Origin: Aphelocoma coerulescens
Lineage: Eukaryota > Chordata > Aves > Passeriformes > Corvidae
DNA length: 64,000 nucleotides
Reading direction: 5' to 3'
NCBI RefSeq assembly: GCF_041296385.1
Contig: NW_027183981.1
Coordinates: forward strand, 124,001-188,000
In this document: piece by piece, positions 46,729-60,186 of the stretch
Position numbering within the stretch: position 1 is the first letter of the stretch
Layout of the letters: each line of letters opens with the position of its first letter
Position numbers and translations under genes: made by a program
The notes under the pieces: generated by a model
What the model was told of the DNA's origin: nothing
Seen by the model: only the letters and a program-made list of their open reading frames with translations
Databases searched by the model: none

Positions 46729-48921
46729 CTCCCTGATGCACTCTGTCCTCCCCTTCTCAAAGGAGTAGACGGTGGCATCAGGACACACCTGTGTCCCAGC
46801 AGCTGGGTGCCCAGCCGGGAGCAGGAGCAGGGCTGGGGCTGCTCCCAAAGTTGCCCCGCCCCAATGCCAGAGCCGGACATATGCTGAGGGGGGGCTGGAT
46901 CAGGCTTTATTGTCCAGCTGCATGCCAGGAGTGAGCACAAAATCTACCTGCATTCTCTGCAGCATGCCATCCTGGAGCAGAGCCATTGCCAAAGGAAGCC
47001 GTGAGCCCGTGCCAAGCCAGTGCCGGAGTGGGATCCTAGCAGCACCTGTGGAAGCCGGGAGAGAGGAGCCCACCTGGAGCAGGTTCGTGCAGGATTAATC
47101 ATCCCGTGGCTTCCCACCAGGGTCCTGTTGCTTCCAAAAGGCCCCACAGTGTCACTGTGGCCCCTCGGTTCCACCAGGTTCCATAGCGTCACTGTGGTGC
47201 CCAGGGTTCCGTCAGCTTCGCCAGCATCCCCACGGTCTGCAGAGCTCCCCGAGCTTCTGTGGTGTCACAGTGGAGGCAGGGTTGCATCAGGTTCCATAGC
47301 ATCAGCACGGTCTCCAGGGCTCCCAGAGGTTCTGTGGTGTCACAGTGGAGGCAGGGTTGCATCAGGTTCCATAGCATCACCACAGTCTCCAGGGCTCCCT
47401 GAGCTTCTGTGGTGTCACAGTGGAGGCAGGGTTGCATCAGGTTCCATAGCATCAGCACGGTCTCCAGGGCTCCAAGAGCTTCTGTGGTGTCACAGAGGAG
47501 GCAGGGTTGCATCAGGTTCAATAGCATCAGCACGGTCTCCAGGGCTCCCCTGAGCTTCTGTGGTGGTGTCACAGAGGAGCCAGGCTTCCTTGTAGTTCCC
47601 CAGCATCACAAAGGCTCTCCTGGGAGCCACGGGTCACAAAGCACCGTGGGCTCTGTGCAGCCCCGCTGTGTCACAATGGCCGCTGGCTTCCACGAGCCCC
47701 CGCAGTGTCCCAGTGGGCCCCGTGGCTTTAGGAGTGGGTGGCTGGGAGTTGGTGCCAGCGGCTGGGGGAGCAGCAGCAGGGACTGTGTGTGGACAGTGCC
47801 ATGGCCACTTGTGTGGCCACTGGTGTCTCTGTGCCAGGCACAGCCGTGGTGTGTAACACCGGCTCTGGGTCCTTTGGCTGTGCAGGTGGCAGTCACGGCC
47901 TGGAGCAGGGCTGCTCCCGGGGGACAGCCTGGGGCAGGAGGCTGCTGGAGATTCATTCCCCACACTCCTTGTCATGAGGTGCTCAGAGTGATTGGAAAGG
48001 CTGTTGGCAGCAGGCAGTTCTCTGGGTTCAAGCTGTGGAGCTGTCAGCGGGAATGCAAAGGCCAAGCTGGTGAGCCTTTTGTCCTGGTGCCTTTAGTGTG
48101 TGAGCAGTCCCTGGTGCCGTTGTCTTTGGATCCTGAGTGTGGGAGAGGCAAGGCTTAGGATGGTGCGTAGAGCTGAGAAGGAAAGTGCCGAGAGCAGCGT
48201 GTGTGCTGCTGCTTTGAGGGGTGCAGTTGAAGTTGTAGGCAGCAAGAGCTTTCTCAGCTGGCCCTTTTGTGAGCTCTGCTTTTGCCAGATGACTTCCATC
48301 TTACCCTCTTACCATCTTAGCCTCTCATTTTTGCATATCCCAAACCCCCTTCCAAACATCCAGCAGCTGCTTGTAAAGAAGAAGTCCTAGAACAAAAAGC
48401 CAGTGCTGCCTTTCATAGCCCCTTTGCTGTCTATGAAGTAGAGGAAAGAAGCTAGTGAGACGCACTTTCTTTCTCAACTCCATAGAGCGCATCCTTCTCT
48501 CAAGGTGGCAGAGTCCTTGGCGGAAGTGAAGCATCTGCAGCTGCAGTTCAGACTGAGAGATGTGCCAGGACAGGAAACATTTGCTGACCTTCCCTGTTCC
48601 CTGTGCAACATGATTCTCGCATCCCAGTCACTTTCACATACCTTCGGTATCCCTGAGTCCAAGCAGCTAAAGCTCACAGAGACAGAAGTGTCAGGAAGGA
48701 AAACGTTGCAAAAGCACCCCCTTCTCTTATCAGCATATAAATTGTGCACAACAGGCTGCGGCACCGAACCTTCCTTCTCAGATAGACATGCCATCACACT
48801 TTTCACTCTTGCAGCTCGGTTGAAAAGCTCCAGCAGCTGCTCCCGCAATAGCAAAAGGTTCTAGAAGTGAAAGCCAGTTTGGGGCTGCACCTTCTCCTTG
48901 CCGCATGTAAGCCACACCAAA
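46729..48921 (+). repeat. Unit 22, 4-copy 4b class
   Basis: 2193 bp, minisatellite 47262-47565. Markers G,G,C,G,C, shared among 4b units only with unit 27. Confidence 0.97.
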
Positions 48922-51189
48922 CTCCCTGATGCACTCTGTCCTCCCCTTCTCAAAGGAGTAGACGGTGGCATCAGGACACACCTGTGTCCCAGCAGCTGGG
49001 TGCCCAGCCGGGAGCAGGAGCAGGGCTGGGGCTGCTCCCAAAGTTGCCCCGCCCCAATGCCAGAGCCGGACATATGCTGAAGGGGGGCTGGATCAGGCTT
49101 TATTGTCCAGCTGCATGCCAGGAGTGAGCACAAAATCTACCTGCATTCTCTGCAGCATGCCATCCTGGAGCAGAGCCATTGCCAAAGGAAGCCGTGAGCC
49201 CGTGCCAAGCCAGTGCCGGAGTGGGATCCTAGCAGCACCTGTGGAAGCCGGGAGAGAGGAGCCCACCTGGAGCAGGTTCGTGCAGGATTAATCATCCCGT
49301 GGCTTCCCACCAGGGTCCTGTTGCTTCCAAAAGGCCCCACAGTGTCACTGTGGCCCCTCGGTTCCACCAGGTTCCATAGCGTCACTGTGGTGCCCAGGGT
49401 TCCGTCAGCTTCGCCAGCATCCCCACGGTCTGCAGAGCTCCCCGAGCTTCTGTGGTGTCACAGTGGAGGCAGGGTTGCATCAGGTTCCATAGCATCAGCA
49501 CGGTCTCCAGGGCTCCCAGAGGTTCTGTGGTGTCACAGTGGAGGCAGGGTTGCATCAGGTTCCATAGCATCACCACAGTCTCCAGGGCTCCCTGAGCTTC
49601 TGTGGTGTCACAGTGGAGGCAGGGTTGCATCAGGTTCCATAGCATCAGCACGGTCTCCAGGGCTCCCAGAGGTTCTGTGGTGTCACAGAGGAGGCAGGGT
49701 TGCATCAGGTTCCATAGCATCACCACGGTCTCCAGGGCTCCAAGAGCTTCTGTGGTGTCACAGAGGAGGCAGGGTTGCATCAGGTTCAATAGCATCAGCA
49801 CGGTCTCCAGGGCTCCCCTGAGCTTCTGTGGTGGTGTCACAGAGGAGCCAGGCTTCCTTGTAGTTCCCCAGCATCACAAAGGCTCTCCTGGGAGCCACGG
49901 GTCACAAAGCACCGTGGGCTCTGTGCAGCCCCGCTGTGTCACAATGGCCGCTGGCTTCCACGAGCCCCCGCAGTGTCCCAGTGGGCCCCGTGGCTTTAGG
50001 AGTGGGTGGCTGGGAGTTGGTGCCAGCGGCTGGGGGAGCAGCAGCAGGGACTGTGTGTGGACAGTGCCATGGCCACTTGTGTGGCCACTGGTGTCTCTGT
50101 GCCAGGCACAGCCGTGGTGTGTAACACCGGCTCTGGGTCCTTTGGCTGTGCAGGTGGCAGTCACGGCCTGGAGCAGGGCTGCTCCCGGGGGACAGCCTGG
50201 GGCAGGAGGCTGCTGGAGATTCATTCCCCACACTCCTTGTCATGAGGTGCTCAGAGTGATTGGAAAGGCTGTTGGCAGCAGGCAGTTCTCTGGGTTCAAG
50301 CTGTGGAGCTGTCAGCGGGAATGCAAAGGCCAAGCTGGTGAGCCTTTTGTCCTGGTGCCTTTAGTGTGTGAGCAGTCCCTGGTGCCGTTGTCTTTGGATC
50401 CTGAGTGTGGGAGAGGCAAGGCTTAGGATGGTGCGTAGAGCTGAGAAGGAAAGTGCCGAGAGCAGCGTGTGTGCTGCTGCTTTGAGGGGTGCAGTTGAAG
50501 TTGTAGGCAGCAAGAGCTTTCTCAGCTGGCCCTTTTGTGAGCTCTGCTTTTGCCAGATGACTTCCATCTTACCCTCTTACCATCTTAGCCTCTCATTTTT
50601 GCATATCCCAAACCCCCTTCCAAACATCCAGCAGCTGCTTGTAAAGAAGAAGTCCTAGAACAAAAAGCCAGTGCTGCCTTTCATAGCCCCTTTGCTGTCT
50701 ATGAAGTAGAGGAAAGAAGCTAGTGAGACGCACTTTCTTTCTCAACTCCATAGAGCGCATCCTTCTCTCAAGGTGGCAGAGTCCTTGGCGGAAGTGAAGC
50801 ATCTGCAGCTGCAGTTCAGACTGAGAGATGTGCCAGGACAGGAAACATTTGCTGACCTTCCCTGTTCCCTGTGCAACATGATTCTCGCATCCCAGTCACT
50901 TTCACATACCTTCGGTATCCCTGAGTCCAAGCAGCTAAAGCTCACAGAGACAGAAGTGTCAGGAAGGAAAACGTTGCAAAAGCACCCCCTTCTGTTATCA
51001 GCATATAAATTGTGCACAACAGGCTGCGGCACCGAACCTTCCTTCTCAGATAGACATGCCATCACACTTTTCACTCTTGCAGCTCGGTTGAAAAGCTCCA
51101 GCAGCTGCTCCCGCAATAGCAAAAGGTTCTAGAAGTGAAAGCCAGTTTGGGGCTGCACCTTCTCCTTGCCGCATGTAAGCCACACCAAA
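48922..51189 (+). repeat. Unit 23, 5-copy beta class
   Basis: 2268 bp, minisatellite 49455-49833. Markers G,G,C,G,G, shared with unit 28. Private G to A at 49081 shortens the G7 run to G6. Confidence 0.97.
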
Positions 51190-53457
51190 CTCCCTGATGC
51201 ACTCTGTCCTCCCCTTCTCAAAGGAGTAGACGGTGGCATCAGGACACACCTGTGTCCCAGCAGCTGGGTGCCCAGCCGGGAGCAGGAGCAGGGCTGGGGC
51301 TGCTCCCAAAGTTGCCCCGCCCCAATGCCAGAGCCGGACATATGCTGAGGGGGGGCTGGATCAGGCTTTATTGTCCAGCTGCATGCCAGGAGTGAGCACA
51401 AAATCTACCTGCATTCTCTGCAGCATGCCATCCTGGAGCAGAGCCATTGCCAAAGGAAGCCGTGAGCCCGTGCCAAGCCAGTGCCGGAGTGGGATCCTAG
51501 CAGCACCTGTGGAAGCCGGGAGAGAGGAGCCCACCTGGAGCAGGTTCGTGCAGGATTAATCATCCCGTGGCTTCCCACCAGGGTCCTGTTGCTTCCAAAA
51601 GGCCCCACAGTGTCACTGTGGCCCCTCGGTTCCACCAGGTTCCATAGCGTCACTGTGGTGCCCAGGGTTCCGTCAGCTTCGCCAGCATCCCCACGGTCTG
51701 CAGAGCTCCCCGAGCTTCTGTGGTGTCACAGTGGAGGCAGGGTTGCATCAGGTTCCATAGCATCAGCACGGTCTCCAGGGCTCCCAGAGGTTCTGTGGTG
51801 TCACAGTGGAGGCAGGGTTGCATCAGGTTCCATAGCATCACCACAGTCTCCAGGGCTCCCTGAGCTTCTGTGGTGTCACAGTGGAGGCAGGGTTGCATCA
51901 GGTTCCATAGCATCAGCACGGTCTCCAGGGCTCCCAGAGGTTCTGTGGTGTCACAGAGGAGGCAGGGTTGCATCAGGTTCCATAGCATCACCACGGTCTC
52001 CAGGGCTCCAAGAGCTTCTGTGGTGTCACAGAGGAGGCAGGGTTGCATCAGGTTCAATAGCATCAGCACGGTCTCCAGGGCTCCCCTGAGCTTCTGTGGT
52101 GGTGTCACAGAGGAGCCAGGCTTCCTTGTAGTTCCCCAGCATCACAAAGGCTCTCCTGGGAGCCACGGGTCACAAAGCACCGTGGGCTCTGTGCAGCCCC
52201 GCTGTGTCACAATGGCCGCTGGCTTCCACGAGCCCCCGCAGTGTCCCAGTGGGCCCCGTGGCTTTAGGAGTGGGTGGCTGGGAGTTGGTGCCAGCGGCTG
52301 GGGGAGCAGCAGCAGGGACTGTGTGTGGACAGTGCCATGGCCACTTGTGTGGCCACTGGTGTCTCTGTGCCAGGCACAGCCGTGGTATGTAACACCGGCT
52401 CTGGGTCCTTTGGCTGTGCAGGTGGCAGTCACAGCCTGGAGCAGGGCTGCTCCCGGGGGACAGCCTGGGGCAGGAGGCTGCTGGAGATTCATTCCCCACA
52501 CTCCTTGTCATGAGGTGCTCAGAGTGATTGGAAAGGCTGTTGGCAGCAGGCAGTTCTCTGGGTTCAAGCTGTGGAGCTGTCAGCGGGAATGCAAAGGCCA
52601 AGCTGGTGAGCCTTTTGTCCTGGTGCCTTTAGTGTGTGAGCAGTCCCTGGTGCCGTTGTCTTTGGATCCTGAGTGTGGGAGAGGCAAGGCTTAGGATGGT
52701 GCGTAGAGCTGAGAAGGAAAGTGCCGAGAGCAGCGTGTGTGCTGCTGCTTTGAGGGGTGCAGTTGAAGTTGTAGGCAGCAAGAGCTTTCTCAGCTGGCCC
52801 TTTTGTGAGCTCTGCTTTTGCCAGATGACTTCCATCTTACCCTCTTACCATCTTAGCCTCTCATTTTTGCATATCCCAAACCCCCTTCCAAACATCCAGC
52901 AGCTGCTTGTAAAGAAGAAGTCCTAGAACAAAAAGCCAGTGCTGCCTTTCATAGCCCCTTTGCTGTCTATGAAGTAGAGGAAAGAAGCTAGTGAGACGCA
53001 CTTTCTTTCTCAACTCCATAGAGTGCATCCTTCTCTCAAGGTGGCAGAGTCCTTGGCGGAAGTGAAGCATCTGCAGCTGCAGTTCAGACTGAGAGATGTG
53101 CCAGGACAGGAAACATTTGCTGACCTTCCCTGTTCCCTGTGCAACATGATTCTCGCATCCCAGTCACTTTCACATACCTTCGGTATCCCTGAGTCCAAGC
53201 AGCTAAAGCTCACAGAGACAGAAGTGTCAGGAAGGAAAACGTTCCAAAAGCACCCCCTTCTGTTATCAGCATATAAATTGTGCACAACAGGCTGCGGCAC
53301 CGAACCTTCCTTCTCAGATAGACATGCCATCACACTTTTCACTCTTGCAGCTCGGTTGAAAAGCTCCAGCAGCTGCTCCCGCAATAGCAAAAGGTTCTAG
53401 AAGTGAAAGCCAGTTTGGGGCTGCACCTTCTCCTTGCCGCATGTAAGCCACACCAAA
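51190..53457 (+). repeat. Unit 24, 5-copy beta-Y class with private changes
   Basis: 2268 bp, minisatellite 51723-52101. Markers G,A,C,C,G (m2 at 52387). Private G to A at 52433 and C to T at 53024; the latter removes a CpG (GCGCATCC to GTGCATCC). Confidence 0.97.
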
Positions 53458-55725
53458 CTCCCTGATGCACTCTGTCCTCCCCTTCTCAAAGGAGTAGACG
53501 GTGGCATCAGGACACACCTGTGTCCCAGCAGCTGGGTGCCCAGCCGGGAGCAGGAGCAGGGCTGGGGCTGCTCCCAAAGTTGCCCCGCCCCAATGCCAGA
53601 GCCGGACATATGCTGAGGGGGGGCTGGATCAGGCTTTATTGTCCAGCTGCATGCCAGGAGTGAGCACAAAATCTACCTGCATTCTCTGCAGCATGCCATC
53701 CTGGAGCAGAGCCATTGCCAAAGGAAGCCGTGAGCCCGTGCCAAGCCAGTGCCGGAGTGGGATCCTAGCAGCACCTGTGGAAGCCGGGAGAGAGGAGCCC
53801 ACCTGGAGCAGGTTCGTGCAGGATTAATCATCCCGTGGCTTCCCACCAGGGTCCTGTTGCTTCCAAAAGGCCCCACAGTGTCACTGTGGCCCCTCGGTTC
53901 CACCAGGTTCCATAGCGTCACTGTGGTGCCCAGGGTTCCGTCAGCTTCGCCAGCATCCCCACGGTCTGCAGAGCTCCCCGAGCTTCTGTGGTGTCACAGT
54001 GGAGGCAGGGTTGCATCAGGTTCCATAGCATCAGCACGGTCTCCAGGGCTCCCAGAGGTTCTGTGGTGTCACAGTGGAGGCAGGGTTGCATCAGGTTCCA
54101 TAGCATCACCACAGTCTCCAGGGCTCCCTGAGCTTCTGTGGTGTCACAGTGGAGGCAGGGTTGCATCAGGTTCCATAGCATCAGCACGGTCTCCAGAGCT
54201 CCCAGAGGTTCTGTGGTGTCACAGAGGAGGCAGGGTTGCATCAGGTTCCATAGCATCACCACGGTCTCCAGGGCTCCAAGAGCTTCTGTGGTGTCACAGA
54301 GGAGGCAGGGTTGCATCAGGTTCAATAGCATCAGCACGGTCTCCAGGGCTCCCCTGAGCTTCTGTGGTGGTGTCACAGAGGAGCCAGGCTTCCTTGTAGT
54401 TCCCCAGCATCACAAAGGCTCTCCTGGGAGCCACGGGTCACAAAGCACCGTGGGCTCTGTGCAGCCCCGCTGTGTCACAATGGCCGCTGGCTTCCACGAG
54501 CCCCCGCAGTGTCCCAGTGGGCCCCGTGGCTTTAGGAGTGGGTGGCTGGGAGTTGGTGCCAGCGGCTGGGGGAGCAGCAGCAGGGACTGTGTGTGGACAG
54601 TGCCATGGCCACTTGTGTGGCCACTGGTGTCTCTGTGCCAGGCACAGCCGTGGTGTGTAACACCGGCTCTGGGTCCTTTGGCTGTGCAGGTGGCAGTCAC
54701 GGCCTGGAGCAGGGCTGCTCCCGGGGGACAGCCTGGGGCAGGAGGCTGCTGGAGATTCATTCCCCACACTCCTTGTCATGAGGTGCTCAGAGTGATTGGA
54801 AAGGCTGTTGGCAGCAGGCAGTTCTCTGGGTTCAAGCTGTGGAGCTGTCAGCGGGAATGCAAAGGCCAAGCTGGTGAGCCTTTTGTCCTGGTGCCTTTAG
54901 TGTGTGAGCAGTCCCTGGTGCCGTTGTCTTTGGATCCTGAGTGTGGGAGAGGCAAGGCTTAGGATGGTGCGTAGAGCTGAGAAGGAAAGTGCCGAGAGCA
55001 GCGTGTGTGCTGCTGCTTTGAGGGGTGCAGTTGAAGTTGTAGGCAGCAAGAGCTTTCTCAGCTGGCCCTTTTGTGAGCTCTGCTTTTGCCAGATGACTTC
55101 CATCTTACCTTCTTACCATCTTAGCCTCTCATTTTTGCATATCCCAAACCCCCTTCCAAACATCCAGCAGCTGCTTGTAAAGAAGAAGTCCTAGAACAAA
55201 AAGCCAGTGCTGCCTTTCATAGCCCCTTTGCTGTCTATGAAGTAGAGGAAAGAAGCTAGTGAGACGCACTTTCTTTCTCAACTCCATAGAGCGCATCCTT
55301 CTCTCAAGGTGGCAGAGTCCTTGGCGGAAGTGAAGCATCTGCAGCTGCAGTTCAGACTGAGAGATGTGCCAGGACAGGAAACATTTGCTGACCTTCCCTG
55401 TTCCCTGTGCAACATGATTCTCGCATCCCAGTCACTTTCACATACCTTCGGTATCCCTGAGTCCAAGCAGCTAAAGCTCACAGAGACAGAAGTGTCAGGA
55501 AGGAAAACGTTCCAAAAGCACCCCCTTCTCTTATCAGCATATAAATTGTGCACAACAGGCTGCGGCACCGAACCTTCCTTCTCAGATAGACATGCCATCA
55601 CACTTTTCACTCTTGCAGCTCGGTTGAAAAGCTCCAGCAGCTGCTCCCGCAATAGCAAAAGGTTCTAGAAGTGAAAGCCAGTTTGGGGCTGCACCTTCTC
55701 CTTGCCGCATGTAAGCCACACCAAA
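53458..55725 (+). repeat. Unit 25, 5-copy gamma class
   Basis: 2268 bp, minisatellite 53991-54369. Markers A,G,T,C,C, identical to unit 1. Confidence 0.97.
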
Positions 55726-57993
55726 CTCCCTGATGCACTCTGTCCTCCCCTTCTCAAAGGAGTAGACGGTGGCATCAGGACACACCTGTGTCCCAGCAGC
55801 TGGGTGCCCAGCCGGGAGCAGGAGCAGGGCTGGGGCTGCTCCCAAAGTTGCCCCGCCCCAATGCCAGAGCCGGACATATGCTGAGGGGGGGCTGGATCAG
55901 GCTTTATTGTCCAGCTGCATGCCAGGAGTGAGCACAAAATCTACCTGCATTCTCTGCAGCATGCCATCCTGGAGCAGAGCCATTGCCAAAGGAAGCCGTG
56001 AGCCCGTGCCAAGCCAGTGCCGGAGTGGGATCCTAGCAGCACCTGTGGAAGCCGGGAGAGAGGAGCCCACCTGGAGCAGGTTCGTGCAGGATTAATCATC
56101 CCGTGGCTTCCCACCAGGGTCCTGTTGCTTCCAAAAGGCCCCACAGTGTCACTGTGGCCCCTCGGTTCCACCAGGTTCCATAGCGTCACTGTGGTGCCCA
56201 GGGTTCCGTCAGCTTCGCCAGCATCCCCACGGTCTGCAGAGCTCCCCGAGCTTCTGTGGTGTCACAGTGGAGGCAGGGTTGCATCAGGTTCCATAGCATC
56301 AGCACGGTCTCCAGGGCTCCCAGAGGTTCTGTGGTGTCACAGTGGAGGCAGGGTTGCATCAGGTTCCATAGCATCACCACAGTCTCCAGGGCTCCCTGAG
56401 CTTCTGTGGTGTCACAGTGGAGGCAGGGTTGCATCAGGTTCCATAGCATCAGCACGGTCTCCAGAGCTCCCAGAGGTTCTGTGGTGTCACAGAGGAGGCA
56501 GGGTTGCATCAGGTTCCATAGCATCACCACGGTCTCCAGGGCTCCAAGAGCTTCTGTGGTGTCACAGAGGAGGCAGGGTTGCATCAGGTTCAATAGCATC
56601 AGCACGGTCTCCAGGGCTCCCCTGAGCTTCTGTGGTGGTGTCACAGAGGAGCCAGGCTTCCTTGTAGTTCCCCAGCATCACAAAGGCTCTCCTGGGAGCC
56701 ACGGGTCACAAAGCACCGTGGGCTCTGTGCAGCCCCGCTGTGTCACAATGGCCGCTGGCTTCCACGAGCCCCCGCAGTGTCCCAGTGGGCCCCGTGGCTT
56801 TAGGAGTGGGTGGCTGGGAGTTGGTGCCAGCGGCTGGGGGAGCAGCAGCAGGGACTGTGTGTGGACAGTGCCATGGCCACTTGTGTGGCCACTGGTGTCT
56901 CTGTGCCAGGCACAGCCGTGGTGTGTAACACCGGCTCTGGGTCCTTTGGCTGTGCAGGTGGCAGTCACGGCCTGGAGCAGGGCTGCTCCCGGGGGACAGC
57001 CTGGGGCAGGAGGCTGCTGGAGATTCATTCCCCACACTCCTTGTCATGAGGTGCTCAGAGTGATTGGAAAGGCTGTTGGCAGCAGGCAGTTCTCTGGGTT
57101 CAAGCTGTGGAGCTGTCAGCGGGAATGCAAAGGCCAAGCTGGTGAGCCTTTTGTCCTGGTGCCTTTAGTGTGTGAGCAGTCCCTGGTGCCGTTGTCTTTG
57201 GATCCTGAGTGTGGGAGAGGCAAGGCTTAGGATGGTGCGTAGAGCTGAGAAGGAAAGTGCCGAGAGCAGCGTGTGTGCTGCTGCTTTGAGGGGTGCAGTT
57301 GAAGTTGTAGGCAGCAAGAGCTTTCTCAGCTGGCCCTTTTGTGAGCTCTGCTTTTGCCAGATGACTTCCATCTTACCTTCTTACCATCTTAGCCTCTCAT
57401 TTTTGCATATCCCAAACCCCCTTCCAAACATCCAGCAGCTGCTTGTAAAGAAGAAGTCCTAGAACAAAAAGCCAGTGCTGCCTTTCATAGCCCCTTTGCT
57501 GTCTATGAAGTAGAGGAAAGAAGCTAGTGAGACGCACTTTCTTTCTCAACTCCATAGAGCGCATCCTTCTCTCAAGGTGGCAGAGTCCTTGGCGGAAGTG
57601 AAGCATCTGCAGCTGCAGTTCAGACTGAGAGATGTGCCAGGACAGGAAACATTTGCTGACCTTCCCTGTTCCCTGTGCAACATGATTCTCGCATCCCAGT
57701 CACTTTCACATACCTTCGGTATCCCTGAGTCCAAGCAGCTAAAGCTCACAGAGACAGAAGTGTCAGGAAGGAAAACGTTGCAAAAGCACCCCCTTCTCTT
57801 ATCAGCATATAAATTGTGCACAACAGGCTGCGGCACCGAACCTTCCTTCTCAGATAGACATGCCATCACACTTTTCACTCTTGCAGCTCGGTTGAAAAGC
57901 TCCAGCAGCTGCTCCCGCAATAGCAAAAGGTTCTAGAAGTGAAAGCCAGTTTGGGGCTGCACCTTCTCCTTGCCGCATGTAAGCCACACCAAA
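55726..57993 (+). repeat. Unit 26, 5-copy gamma class
   Basis: 2268 bp, minisatellite 56259-56637. Markers A,G,T,G,C; counterpart of unit 21. Confidence 0.97.
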
Positions 57994-60186
57994 CTCCCTG
58001 ATGCACTCTGTCCTCCCCTTCTCAAAGGAGTAGACGGTGGCATCAGGACACACCTGTGTCCCAGCAGCTGGGTGCCCAGCCGGGAGCAGGAGCAGGGCTG
58101 GGGCTGCTCCCAAAGTTGCCCCGCCCCAATGCCAGAGCCGGACATATGCTGAGGGGGGGCTGGATCAGGCTTTATTGTCCAGCTGCATGCCAGGAGTGAG
58201 CACAAAATCTACCTGCATTCTCTGCAGCATGCCATCCTGGAGCAGAGCCATTGCCAAAGGAAGCCGTGAGCCCGTGCCAAGCCAGTGCCGGAGTGGGATC
58301 CTAGCAGCACCTGTGGAAGCCGGGAGAGAGGAGCCCACCTGGAGCAGGTTCGTGCAGGATTAATCATCCCGTGGCTTCCCACCAGGGTCCTGTTGCTTCC
58401 AAAAGGCCCCACAGTGTCACTGTGGCCCCTCGGTTCCACCAGGTTCCATAGCGTCACTGTGGTGCCCAGGGTTCCGTCAGCTTCGCCAGCATCCCCACGG
58501 TCTGCAGAGCTCCCCGAGCTTCTGTGGTGTCACAGTGGAGGCAGGGTTGCATCAGGTTCCATAGCATCAGCACGGTCTCCAGGGCTCCCAGAGGTTCTGT
58601 GGTGTCACAGTGGAGGCAGGGTTGCATCAGGTTCCATAGCATCACCACAGTCTCCAGGGCTCCCTGAGCTTCTGTGGTGTCACAGTGGAGGCAGGGTTGC
58701 ATCAGGTTCCATAGCATCAGCACGGTCTCCAGGGCTCCAAGAGCTTCTGTGGTGTCACAGAGGAGGCAGGGTTGCATCAGGTTCAATAGCATCAGCACGG
58801 TCTCCAGGGCTCCCCTGAGCTTCTGTGGTGGTGTCACAGAGGAGCCAGGCTTCCTTGTAGTTCCCCAGCATCACAAAGGCTCTCCTGGGAGCCACGGGTC
58901 ACAAAGCACCGTGGGCTCTGTGCAGCCCCGCTGTGTCACAATGGCCGCTGGCTTCCACGAGCCCCCGCAGTGTCCCAGTGGGCCCCGTGGCTTTAGGAGT
59001 GGGTGGCTGGGAGTTGGTGCCAGCGGCTGGGGGAGCAGCAGCAGGGACTGTGTGTGGACAGTGCCATGGCCACTTGTGTGGCCACTGGTGTCTCTGTGCC
59101 AGGCACAGCCGTGGTGTGTAACACCGGCTCTGGGTCCTTTGGCTGTGCAGGTGGCAGTCACGGCCTGGAGCAGGGCTGCTCCCGGGGGACAGCCTGGGGC
59201 AGGAGGCTGCTGGAGATTCATTCCCCACACTCCTTGTCATGAGGTGCTCAGAGTGATTGGAAAGGCTGTTGGCAGCAGGCAGTTCTCTGGGTTCAAGCTG
59301 TGGAGCTGTCAGCGGGAATGCAAAGGCCAAGCTGGTGAGCCTTTTGTCCTGGTGCCTTTAGTGTGTGAGCAGTCCCTGGTGCCGTTGTCTTTGGATCCTG
59401 AGTGTGGGAGAGGCAAGGCTTAGGATGGTGCGTAGAGCTGAGAAGGAAAGTGCCGAGAGCAGCGTGTGTGCTGCTGCTTTGAGGGGTGCAGTTGAAGTTG
59501 TAGGCAGCAAGAGCTTTCTCAGCTGGCCCTTTTGTGAGCTCTGCTTTTGCCAGATGACTTCCATCTTACCCTCTTACCATCTTAGCCTCTCATTTTTGCA
59601 TATCCCAAACCCCCTTCCAAACATCCAGCAGCTGCTTGTAAAGAAGAAGTCCTAGAACAAAAAGCCAGTGCTGCCTTTCATAGCCCCTTTGCTGTCTATG
59701 AAGTAGAGGAAAGAAGCTAGTGAGACGCACTTTCTTTCTCAACTCCATAGAGCGCATCCTTCTCTCAAGGTGGCAGAGTCCTTGGCGGAAGTGAAGCATC
59801 TGCAGCTGCAGTTCAGACTGAGAGATGTGCCAGGACAGGAAACATTTGCTGACCTTCCCTGTTCCCTGTGCAACATGATTCTCGCATCCCAGTCACTTTC
59901 ACATACCTTCGGTATCCCTGAGTCCAAGCAGCTAAAGCTCACAGAGACAGAAGTGTCAGGAAGGAAAACGTTGCAAAAGCACCCCCTTCTCTTATCAGCA
60001 TATAAATTGTGCACAACAGGCTGCGGCACCGAACCTTCCTTCTCAGATAGACATGCCATCACACTTTTCACTCTTGCAGCTCGGTTGAAAAGCTCCAGCA
60101 GCTGCTCCCGCAATAGCAAAAGGTTCTAGAAGTGAAAGCCAGTTTGGGGCTGCACCTTCTCCTTGCCGCATGTAAGCCACACCAAA
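57994..60186 (+). repeat. Unit 27, 4-copy 4b class
   Basis: 2193 bp, minisatellite 58527-58830. Markers G,G,C,G,C; counterpart of unit 22. Confidence 0.97.
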